DNA from: Symbiodinium natans
Taxonomy: Eukaryota; Sar; Dinophyceae; Suessiales; Symbiodiniaceae
DNA: 64,000 nucleotides
Reading direction: 5' to 3'
Assembly (NCBI GenBank): GCA_905221605.1
Contig: CAJNDS010002343.1
Location: 1 to 64,000, forward strand
Below the pieces are notes generated by a model. It saw nothing but the letters and a program-made list of their open reading frames with translations, had not been told where the DNA came from and searched no databases. A program made the translations under genes and the position numbers. Shown piece by piece: positions 46,901-58,900 of the stretch (positions are counted from its first letter, which is position 1; each line of letters begins with the position of its first letter).

Positions 46901-49900
46901 GTTCCCAAGCAAATACTAGACTAGACCAGGAGTAACCTAGGAATAAAAAGGACACCCTTTCTGGTTCTAAGCGGATCTTTCAAGAAAATGAGGGCCCACT
47001 CCGGTTCCTCTCAACCCTAAACCCTAAACCCTAAACCCTGGTTTTGAACCACTAAGAGCAGCAGATGAATGGGTCCCAGGCACCTGCCACTGCCCGCCCT
47101 TCTCGCACACGTCGACGGCGGAGTTGAAGCTGATCCTGGGAGTCGGGGAAAAGCCCGGGGATGGTACTGAAAACCCCTTTGCTTAGGGTTTAGGGTTTAG
47201 GGTTTAGGGTTTAGGGTTTAGGGTTTAGGGTTTAGGGTTTAGGGTTTAGGGTTTAGGGTTGAGGGTTGAGGGTTGAGGGGTTAGGGCTTGAAATAGTATA
47301 AGCCTGAGATGATCCTCAGAAACCCAATATGGGAAGGCTTAACTTACCTAGCGCCAAGTGTGGCTCTTATAATCCTACTACAGGCTGTGAAAGTATCCCT
47401 TCTAGTACGTCTAGGCCAGGGCTTCGGGTATGGGACTAAGGGCTTCTTTTCCTAAACCCTAAACCCTAAACCCTAAACCCTAAACCCTAAACCCTAAACC
47501 CTAAACCCTAAACCCTAAACCCTAAACCAGCCAAGGGCTTCGTAGGATGCCGTTTTTGGGGATTCGAAACTTAGATGCCCGAGGGCAAAGTGGTTAGGGC
47601 TTCGGCTTAGGGTTTAGGGTTTGGGGTTTAGGGTTTAGGGTTTGGGGTTTAGGGTTTAGGGTTGAGGGTTTAGGGCTGCTCTTCCTACAATTCAACTCAA
47701 ATGAAGCTGCCGGATCGGACAAGGGCTTTGCGTAACAGCGTGTTGCGGAAAGAAGGGTGGAGTGCTAAACCCTAAACCCTAACCCTAAACCCTAAACCCT
47801 GAACCCTAAACCCTAAACCCTAAACCCATGAGTGCGGAACTTCCAAGACGTGATGCGCTTGTCGACCTTGTCGATCCGTGCACCCGAAACCTGTGCTTAA
47901 ACCCTAATCCTCCAAAAACCCATTCGCCTACCAAAGGGGCTTTAGTGGTCAGAACAGGGTTTTGGGGGTAGTATAGTATAAGCACAAAGGGACCCTAAGG
48001 GAGTACCATAAGTAATTCTTCCGACCCCTATATTGCAAGGAGGCTGGTGCCTCTTAGGGCTTCTGGTCTTATCGAGCCACAACAGGGCCTTTTGGGTGAC
48101 ACGTTTGTTCTTACCACTTGCGCCGCCGAGGCGCATGTCCGGGACGACAGCAGCCTGCGCGGCAGGGGTTGAGGGTTTCAGGTCGACTTGTGGAACCCTA
48201 AACCCTAAACCCTAAACCCTAAACCCTAAACCGTGGGCTTCTTAAGAAACGTGAGTGTGAGGACATCCTGTCGGCTAGTCACGGAGGTTTGCAGTTGGAT
48301 CCCACATGCCCCGCCCCAAGAAACAAGCCTGAATGAAGCAAGTCGGGTTGGGTGAATGCAAGCCTTAACTGAAGAGGGTATGATTTAAGATGTACTTAGT
48401 TAAGCGGTATTGGGCTCTCCATGCGTTTGGGCTTTTGGGGGCAGGGCACGCTTGCGCGCCTCCCGAAACCCTAATCCCTAAACCCTAAACGCCTCATCCA
48501 TCTCTTGGAGTAGTGCACCGGCTTCCTGGCAGGTCGAGAATTGGCGCCATGGTATGATGTGGGCAGATCTCTAAACTAGGATTCCTTTTGGGGATCCTTT
48601 TTGTATAGGTGCCGTATTCTCTAGGGAACCCAAAAAAGGGACCCAAGTTTCGAGAGCTAGCCATGTGTATACACAATCTTGACTGACAAAACAGTGTGCG
48701 CCGCACGTTGCGCAACTTGGTTGGTGAGCCCCTATCGATTTTCGAGGATTAGCACCCTGACAAATGCTGCGAGTAGGCCGGGAGCCTACGCCTGCGGGCA
48801 GGCCTGCGGGTAGGCCACCGGTAGGCATAGGCCTGTGGGTAGCCTACCGGTAGGCCTGTGGCTAGGCTACCCGTAGACCTTCGGGCAGGCCTGTGGGTAA
48901 CCTAGCAGTAGGCCTACCGGTAGGCCTGTGGGTTGGCTACCCATTGAGGCCTGCGGGCCCAGGTAGGAGCGACTGGTGCATGAATATCGAACAACATCAT
49001 GTGGCATCATGTGGCCCACCCTAGTGGTCTTAAGACCCTCTGAAAGATACTCCTGAACATGATCCTCTTAAACCCAATAAGGGAAAATGCAAAATGCCCC
49101 CAAGGGCCTCCCTAGTCTTGGCTTCCATGGCCGTCGCCGGTCATGGCCACAGCTTTGGGGTTTTGGAGCTTCGTCTTCGGGGGTCTATTTTGTATAGTGG
49201 GCAAGTGAAAGAACACAACGGGAAGTGACGGGGCACTGCGAAAACAGCCACGCAGCTCGACAAACACCCTGAAGCCCTTAAACCCTAAAGGTCTGAAGTT
49301 TTGAAACCCGAAAGTCCCTCAAGCCCTGATTTTGTTTTGGATTTAGGGTTTAGGGTTTAGGGACACAGCCGAAGGACCTAAGAAACTTGGTAGCCCAGGA
49401 ACCACATCATGATAAGGCCACCCCTTCAAGTGTCTAAGGGAGCCTTGAACCCCAAAAAGGGCAGCACTGGGCTAGCAAGGAAACTCCAAAGCCTAAAAGC
49501 CCTAAACCCCAAATCCCAAAACCCCAAACCCTAAATCCCAAACCCTAAGCCCCAAACCCCCCAAGCCCTAAACCCTAAACCCTAAATCCCAAACCCTAAA
49601 CCGTAAACCCTAAACCCTAAACCCTACGCCCCAAGCTTTTCGCCCTGCAGAGGGCAACTCCCTTCTTCTCTTCGCGGGGCCTGCCAGCGACCGCCAGAGG
49701 CACAGGCCTCCAGCAAACGGTCCGGGGGGGGGGGGGGGGGGGGGTTGAGGGTTTGGGGCTTAGGGCTTAGGGTTTCGGGTTTAGGGTTTGGGGTTTGGGG
49801 TTTAGGGTTTAGGGTTTGGGGTTTAGGGTTTGGGGTTTGGGGTTTCGGGCTGCGGGTCGATCGGCTGAGGAGTTGTTTCAAGGGAGGGGGGAGGGGGGAG

Positions 49901-52900
49901 GTTTTGAGGGTTTAAGGTGTAGGGTTTGGGTTCAGGAGTTGCAATTGCTTTGGGAGAACCTGAGTGCTGAAAGTTGAAGGAGGATTTCGGGGGCGCGGGG
50001 TTCGAGGATTAGTGGAAAGTCCCGGGTTTAGGGTACGAGGTTTAGGTTTTTAAAGTTCGAGGTTTGGGGCTTAGGTTTTTTTTGGGTCCTTTTCAAGGGG
50101 TGCTTTGGGGGCTCCTGGGGGTGAGCCGAGCAAAATTGTGAGCCCCCTCTTTGCTTCGGAGACACAAGGGCTTCGGGTTGGGATGTGTGGCCCTTATACT
50201 AACAGTAACCCCTATCAAAATCCCTATTCAGGATTGCTAGTATAAGGGGAACATCCGGAGCTTGCGAGGATCATAAGGGATGCTTTTAACTTACTGCCAC
50301 AAATGGTGCCAGCAAATCCTTCACCTTCCAAGTGCCTCGACCTGAAACCCTAGGCCCCCAAAATGACCTTGTGCTCCGAGTACTTCTCCAACAGCCCATG
50401 GACAAAAAACCTAAACTTCAATATTCCTACTAAAGCTGGAAAGCCAAAAAGGTTAAAGCTTCGCTAAACCCCGGAATGCTTTTCCTCAACATGATCCTCT
50501 TAAACCAATACTAGGTTCCCTAAACCCTAAACCCTAAACCTTAAACCCTAAACCCTGAACCTTAAACCCTAAACCCTAAACTCGAAGCTCTCGAGGATGA
50601 CGCTTTGGTCAGCAGCCACTTGCTGCCGAGCCACGGCGATGGCGGCGTTGTATGCAACCTGTTTAGGGTTTAGGGGTTTAGGGTTCAGGGCAACTAGGTG
50701 AGGGGTTTAGGGTTTAGGGGTTTAGGGGTTAGGGTTTGGGGTTTAGGGTGCAGCGCCCTAAAAATAGCCTAAACCCCTCCATGCTTACAAATCTAAAGCA
50801 AGGCGAGATGCACGCCCCTGGTCCGTCTCCCACTTGCTTTTCAGGAACCTAAAAAGTAAGCGACCAGAACCAGAAGCTACCCTTGTTGCTTAACATAGCT
50901 AAAACACCAATTATTCCCTTGGTTGCTGAGTTCATGAGCCTTTTCAGTTCTATAGGGGGTTATCGTATCCCAAAAAGAAGTAAAGTGTACTCGCTCAGCT
51001 ACTAAGCTACAGTAACTTAAGGCACTAAGGAGCATCCAAAGAGACCCTGAAGACTCGAGCCTAAAGCCTCCCAGCCCTCCTGGTCGCAGCCACGAGTTCC
51101 TAAATCTTCTGCAAGTAGGCGCCCTATACCCTAAACCCTAAACCCTAAACCCTAAACCCTAAACCCTAACCCTAGTTAGAAGTAGAAGAGGAAGAGCCCT
51201 ACACTGGCTCATAAGAAGCCACTTTTCTAAATTGTGGTCCCTTTGGGCCCCTCCACGTGGCTCCTCTGCGACCGCTACGGAGCAGGGTCTAGGGTTTAGG
51301 GTTAGGTAAGGCCAAGGCACCGGCAAACCCAAACTCCAGACCTCAGGGCCGGAACCCGATATATCCTGAATTCGAACTACATCCAAGACTCTTACCAACC
51401 CCAAACTCCAAAACTTAACCCCTTACACCCTGATTCCGAATTCAAGCTTTAAACTTTAAATGCAGGACTCTATTCAACCCCAAAAACCCTAAACCCTAAA
51501 CCCGAAACCCTGAACCCGAAAGCCCTAGCGGGCCTGGTTCAGATCCGCCCGGAGCCGCGCAAAGTCCCGGAACAGGCGCAGACCCCGCTCTCCAGCCGAG
51601 GCACCTTGTCCAAGAGTCCATGGTAACCCTGAAATATTTCATTGATGCCCTAAAATCAGAAACGTAGCGTTTAGGGTTTGGGTTTTAGGGTTTAGGGTTA
51701 AGGGCTAAGGGTCTAGGGTAGTTTAGGGTGCTAAGTTTTAGCTCCGCAGCAGCGACCAAGTAGACAGTAAAGCTCCCGAAGCTCTCGAAGCCCCGAAAAG
51801 CTGTACAACACCAATGTCCAAATCCGTCAACAAAAACACCTAGCTCCCCCTTCTAAGCCCAGTAAGCCGAAAACACTACCTTCCAAAAGAGCTCAGTCCC
51901 CTAAAGCTGTCACAGCCCTATGACCCAACAACCCCTAAGCCTTAGAACCCTAACATTGTTAACACCCCGAATACCTCTAAAGCCCACAACTTGCCTCAAA
52001 ACCCCACAGAACCCTGAAGCCCTAACACCCCGAAATTCTTAAAACCCGACAAAGCCCTGAAGCCCCTGCCATAAACTCCCCAAGGTCCTTAAAATGCAAA
52101 ACTCGACACCAGTAGAACCTTAAATCCCCCCCCACTTGAACACCCAAAACGCAAGCCCTGAAATACCCTAACCCCAAAGACACGCCCCGAAGCCCTAAAG
52201 CAAAAGCCCCGCAGCCCTAAACCCTAAAAGCCCTACCAGGAACCTTTGGGGAAATCTCGGGTTTCGCGGCTTCGGGAATCGGGGGGGATTACGGGTTGTG
52301 GCGCAGTTTTAGGTGAATTAGGGTGAAGGGCAGACCCGCTTGGACTCATGCCACGTCCCCTAAGACCCTAAGACCCTAAGACCCAAAACCCAAAACCCTG
52401 AACCTGAAACCCTGAAACCCTAAACGGGTCTAAGCCCTAAACCCCAAACGCCAGGACTCCCCGAAAGTTAAGTTGAGCTAGAGCCACGGATAGAGGTGCT
52501 GATGGTGAAAGCATCCACCTCTGCGAGGTTTTTGGGGCGGAGGGTTGCTCCAAGAACCTTAAACCCTAAACCCTAGACCTTCAACATACCTCGGAGGGCA
52601 TGCCCCTTCAAAGAAATTTCAGGGGTATGTTGGGATGTGTCCCCCTTATCCTAGCAGTCCTTAATAGATTGTAGTACGCCTGTTATAGTCCCTACTAAGA
52701 TCCCTCAACCCCCCTCAACCCAAGATCTCGAGGGGGAACCCAACGGAGCCTTCTATAAGCTCCTAAACCCCCTAACCCCAAAACCCGTAAAACCCAAGCC
52801 CTCCATTCCGCAAGACTGGGCAAAAGGCCTCTGCAGGCCCCCTCCCCCCCCCCTTCACCCCTGAACAAACAACAAGGACTAAATGAGAAAACCCAACCTT

Positions 52901-55900
52901 AAAATAGCCCCGTAAACCCTCGCGCCCTAGCAAAAACAAGTCCTATGAAGACCGCACTGCATTTCCAAACCACCAGGAAGGCAGACTCATACCCAGTGAA
53001 AGGAAGCCCTAAACCTTAAACCCTAGACCCGAAACCCTAAATGCCTGGAGTAGACGCCTAGCCATGAAGGACAAGAGCTCTAGCACCTGGATGCAGGAGC
53101 TTACGAGTTTGGGGGTTTTCAGGGCTTTCGGGGGTTAAGGGTTTAGGGTTTAGGGTTTAAGAGGCTTTAAGGGGGTTCTAAGGGCCTTAAGGGGTAAGGG
53201 CTTAAGAGGTTTAGGGGGGGGTGAACGGGTTATGCGGGTTTAGGGCTTAGGGGTTTGGGTTGGGTTTAAGAAGGGTTTGAAGGGCTTAAAGGGGTTGTAT
53301 GGGTGGAAGAGGTTGGGGGGCTTGTACGGGGGTTTGCAGGGTTGTTAAGGGGTTCTAAGGGTTCGAGGCTGTTAGGGGGAGGGGGGGGAGATAAGGGTTG
53401 AGGGTCTTGCGAGCTAGCGGTTAGGGTTTGGGGCCGAAGATGGGTAGTCCGAGCAGTATCAGGGGCCTTATCATCCACGATACCTATTCTGGGCTCTATC
53501 TTTTTGTGTCATGTTGTGTCAGCAGTACACTTGACAGAATGTCATGGGTTCACGACGCCGGCGCGAATGTTCGTGTGCGACAAGGAAAACTTTCAGAAAT
53601 CTCAAGAACCAAAACAGCCGTGAACAGACTAACCCGTCGCGAGGTTCATTCAGAAGCATGGGTTTGTCTTTCACATCTTATGGTATCTTGGCTTCGACAG
53701 TTCGTCTCAGCAGATGTTGGATGATATTTGCAGCCCATAAGCCCCAAACCCCAGACTCGTATCCCATACGACTCATTGCCAAGCCAAGCTTACCATGCTG
53801 AGGTCTTGTGGCATCGCCCCCGCGCTGTGTCGGTCAAGCAACACCCGGAACTCACAGTCTCCCGTACGGCCCTGGGGCCTAAACCCTAAACCCCAAACCC
53901 TAAACCCTAAACCCTAAACCCTAAACCCTAAACCCTAACCCTAAACCCTAAACCCCTAAACCCTAGGCCATAAAACCCCGAACTGCATCAGCCAACTCTG
54001 CCCTGCCTCAGCCCAGTCTGCACTGGCCAGCGCTGCGTTGACACTGACCTGAGTAGGTGTTCAGGGCTTAGGGTTTTAGGGACAGCAGGATTTAGGGTTT
54101 ACGGTTTTAGGGTTTCAGGGACATTAGGGTTTAGGGTTTTAGGGTTTTTAGGGAGCAGCTGCTGTAGGGCGAATTTTCATATGGCTTAACCAAGCTTGCT
54201 CCGGACCGACAGGGGTTTGGAGTTTAGGGTTTAGGCTAGGATGGCCCTTAAAACCCTCTGAGAGATGTTCCTGAATGTGGTCCCCTTATGCCCAAGAAGG
54301 GAAAATATGACATGTCCCAAGGGCCTACCTAGTAGGGATTGGGGTTTAGGTTTTGGGGATTGGGGTTTAGGGGCTTGGGGATGGGTTTAGGGGTTTTAGG
54401 GGTTTAGGGTTTAGGGTTTGGCGTTGAGGGTCGAAAGTCTTCGTGCGGCTGCTGTCGGCACCCACAGAGGTGCTGCTTCTTGCTAGCGCCTCTCAACAAC
54501 ATCCCAAGGTGAGGGTCCCCTAAACCCTAAACCCCCCCCCCCCCCCCCACATAATGCCCCCCCCACCCCCCCCCCCCCCCACCCCCAATATGAGGGAAAC
54601 CTCGGAATCAGCCCAGTGTCACTAGTCAGGAGAGTAGGGGCCCCTCGGGCTGGCTGAAAAACCCGTGGCCTCGCCCCCAATAATGAGGGAACCTCGGAAG
54701 CATCCCAGGGTCCTAGTCAGGTAGAGTAGCCCCTCGGGGCAGGGCTGAAAACCCGTGGCCTCGTGGATCCCTAAGCGCGGTTTGGGGTTTCAGGCGTTTC
54801 AGGGGTTTAGGGTTTTAGGGTTTTAGGGTTTTAGGGTTTTAGGGTTTTAGGGTTTTAGGGTTTTAGGGTTTTAGGGTTTTAGGGTTTTAAGCATGGCGCC
54901 TTACTGCACTCGCTCCTGCTTTTCTGCTGCGCAGACTGCAAAGGAGTTGTTGAGGAGGCAGGGCCGGCGATTGCACTGTACTGCAAAAGAGGCCAGCTGA
55001 GACCTGCCCTCCGAAAGTTGCCTCACGAACTTGTTCAGAGGCTAGAGGAAAAACTGGCACATCTTCCAACTCTTCCAAGACTGTTTCGCAAATTACCCTG
55101 TGTGGCCAGAACCTCGAAGAAGAAAATACCACGCACTGGGTGGGATCCTCGCTTGTGAAAAGAAAGCTGCCTTCTTGAGCAAGTGCGGGAAAGCTTGGGC
55201 CATGACCTGGACGCGCCAGCGTTGGTGGGGTTGAAGTCTTGGCACATAGGAGGCTGCAGCAACTTCCTGGAGATAAATCTCCATGACACGGACCGACAGC
55301 CAGCGGCCGCGTCTCCGCACCAATTCTGAATTTTCAGTTCTCTCAAGGAGCCACGTTGCCCCTCCCGGTCTGAAAGACCCCAAATCGAAAGCTCGACAAT
55401 CACGTTGATGCGTCGTCGGTAAGCAGAGGGCCTCAAGAAGCAGATGGAGCCTCTTTCGCAAGGTGCTGGCCGACCATGGCCAGAGTTTCTCACTGGCGTC
55501 CAGCTCACCAAAGGCAACGTCCAAGAGTTGCACCAAGTCTGATGGGTCCACACGTGACGCCTGATGGCGCGCTGCCCTCCCTCTTGTCTTTGGGGCACTA
55601 ATCTGAAGGATGGCGTGGCTGACTCCTGGGGCCGAGTCACGAGGGAGAATGAGGTGGTGTCGCGTAGCGGCGAGCACCTCCCCTATCCTCAACAAACCTG
55701 CCCATGCCAGGCTGAACACCCCAGCTTCACGAAGCCAACCCCAAGCGAGCGCCGCAGCCACAAGCCCCAACAACACACTGACAGGCATCGCAACATGATG
55801 TATGTGAGGTTCTTCTGCAAGCCAAGCGAAAGCTAGGTCCCACGATTGGGTTAGCATCGTCGAAGTAAGGGCCTTGCAGCTGCAACCGCTTTGATAGTCT

Positions 55901-58900
55901 CAGCGTAGGATGAATAGCTCCGCCCCGAGCTAAACAGCTCAAGACCAAAATCAACCAAAGCTTGCGCAACAATCTCAGCTTGATCTGCAGGAAGGGCAAG
56001 AAGCTCTTTCAGCGGACGCCGACCCGAGCCAGCCAGCCACCGGGCGAACTGCTCTAACAGCGCCGAACGCCTAGTCCTCGTAAGCGGCCTCACCACACGA
56101 TCCGGCACCAGTCTTACGGAGTTTCGTACAGCAGCACGCGCTTGGTCAGCTTTCGTCAGTGCAAGGAGGGCGCCATGAGCACATCCCAGGCTACCTAGAA
56201 AGACTAGGGGCACTATCCACGACATACTAAGTCTACGGATGGACGACGAGACCTGACGAGATGAGGATGGGAAGAATCCCCCGCAAAGACAGCAGCAGAG
56301 CCATAAGATGGTGCTGAGGTGCAAGACAAAAGCTGCGATGCCTTGGTGCTGGGAATTGTTGGCACAGACCAGGCTACATGAGGAACCGAGACCAAATGAG
56401 CAGCAGTGCACGGCAGAAGCAGTGGATCGAGAGGAAGCAGTGATAGAAGGCAGGAGGAGAAACCTGATGGTCCCTTCACTAAGATGCAAACCCTGTGCGA
56501 GGCATATGATAACGACAAGGAAAAAATCGCCGAAGGCAGCAACTGGCAGAAGGGCCAGGCCCCAGCAAACTCCCGAGGGGCCGACCTCGACAGCTGGCGC
56601 AGCAACATTAGAGGTCAAGCAAGCTGGGCCTTCCCCAGGATATCCAAGCGTGGGGTTCCAGAGGGAATGGCCAGGCGTTGGTGGCCGGAGCTCAGCTTCA
56701 AGCAGGGAACTCACTTGATGCCAATCCGCGGGGCACTTTACGCAAAGGCAAACTAGCACAAGACGCGCCCAACCGGCAACTGGTCGAGCGTGGTTGATGC
56801 AAGCCAGCCGATGGAAGGCAAGCGGACTCAGGCGCTGGTGCAAAGCTATTGCCGCTCCCTCTCGAAGGCAAGCCTCACGTGTCGGATCGTCTGCAATATT
56901 AAGGCGGGTAGGTGCATAGTGGTATGTCGAATGCACACCTGCCGCGAGTTGAATTGCAGAAGCCTTTCTGAGAAGAGGGGTCAATGCAAGGCTGGAAGAA
57001 CGGCCTTTGGCGAGGCTGCCCTTGGTGACCAGCGAGTCGACCAAGACCGTAACCCTCGACCACTGCCTAGTCTTTGCAAGCTCCGTGAGCAATGAAACCA
57101 CGACTGACAACTCAAGTATATTTATGCGGCTTGATCTCTGCCAGTACCAAGCCCTGTGAAGGGACCACTTTGCTGTCAGTAACAGGTCGTTGACGATGAC
57201 TGACTCGAGGGCAGGCCGTTTTGGGTACGAGCTCAGAGCACACCCCCTCAGGGCCTCAGCAAAGGAGCGAGCGATTGCAAGTGCTAGGCTAGGGCAGTTT
57301 GCCGCACCCTTTGAAAGACTGTCCCGCTCGCAGGTGCACCTTGATGACAGCAAACGGTCCGAGATCCTAGTCCCTAAGAACCTGTGCTCCCTCTGGTGAG
57401 TAGATCCGCATGCGCAGGTAGCCAACTGCCATTCAGAGACCCCCTTTTTCTTAGCGGCTGAGATCCACCATGATGTCCAGGCCAAGATTGATTTTCGCGG
57501 TTGGTCAAGGAGGCCAGGGAGGCCCAACGTGACACAAACTCTAAAGAGCAGGATGCAGCGTTTCGCCACTCTGTTGCCAAGGGTGGCCTTCGGGCTCCTC
57601 GGCAGGAAGCCTTCTGGCTCACGGTAGCTCCTAACCTTCGGCCTAGCAGCTGGTGAGAAGGTGCCGCCAGGAGGCGAGAGCATGAGTGACCGCGCTACGC
57701 CCTGGTGCAGCCATGAAATGATGCAAGAAACCAACGAAGCATCGAGCACGTCATAATGAGGGCTCCTACTCACGTCGATCACAGGTCCTGGAGTCAGACC
57801 CAGCTTTGAGATCTCACTTGACACAAGCCCCGACACGCCACAGATCTCGATCATATCGAATCTCAAGGGCAGATGCTTTGACGGGGAAGGGGTGGAATTC
57901 GAGTCAAACCATCCCTCACGTGCCAAGTCATGATCGAGCAAGTCCTGAACTTCCTCGCCAAGTGACCTGAGGTACCCTGCGACAGGACGGTCGAGGACAG
58001 TGTAGGACCCCCTCTTATCCCCAGCAAGCCACAGAGACGTGGCCGAGGAAGGTTCAAGCCGAGCGGACACAATACCTCCTTTACGTGTGGACGCATCTGT
58101 AGCGAAGACCTGTGTTTCAGGTTGCAGGGAGGCGTTTGACACCAGAACAAGAGAGAGAGCGCTGGCAAGCGCCCACTCTTCCCTGACAGCCCGACCCAAA
58201 GCGAAAGGTGTGACCGAAGAAAGACCCGGCTGAGGGGCAGCCGCTCTGAAGGTGTGACCATGGATGGCCGCCGGAACATTGTAGCAGAGACCCAAGCGCC
58301 CGCAAGGCGCGAAGCAAACTTCTCAGTTGAGATTGGCAGGCGCGCGGCGCGGAGCGAGAGGGCAGCGAGGGAGAGTCTCTTACCAAGCGGGCAACCAACT
58401 AGAACCCCAATGCCCTGAACAACCCTAGGTCTAGCGTCAACCTCAGCCCCTATAGCAGTGAAGAGCGTTTCTCCTACCACGTCCTTTTCAGGACTGCCAA
58501 GGACCTGGTGGGTGGCATAGGCAGCAGTGGCCTGGGCATGGAGCTTGCTTGCAAGCGGCGGCTTACCCGCGTGAAAGTCACCAAGCGTTTGGGCCGAGAG
58601 GGCAACATAATCGTCGATGAAAAGAGCCTCAAGAACTCCGGGCCAGGGCATTGGGTGATTGGCTCTCAACCTCTGGAGAGGGTGGAGGCATCCAGCCCCT
58701 TGAAGAAGCTGGCTGTGGCTTTCCAGGGCAAATTCGACTCCCATGTGGTCGCCTTGCAACAGTGAGCGGAATCCTGGGTAGAAAATACCCGGTGTGCCAA
58801 CAGGCGTCCGCTGCATTTGCACATGTGGGGCCGACAACCCATCCCCGATCACCGACCGGTCGGCAGGCTTGCGCACGTGCTCATCTGGCAGGGTTCCAAG

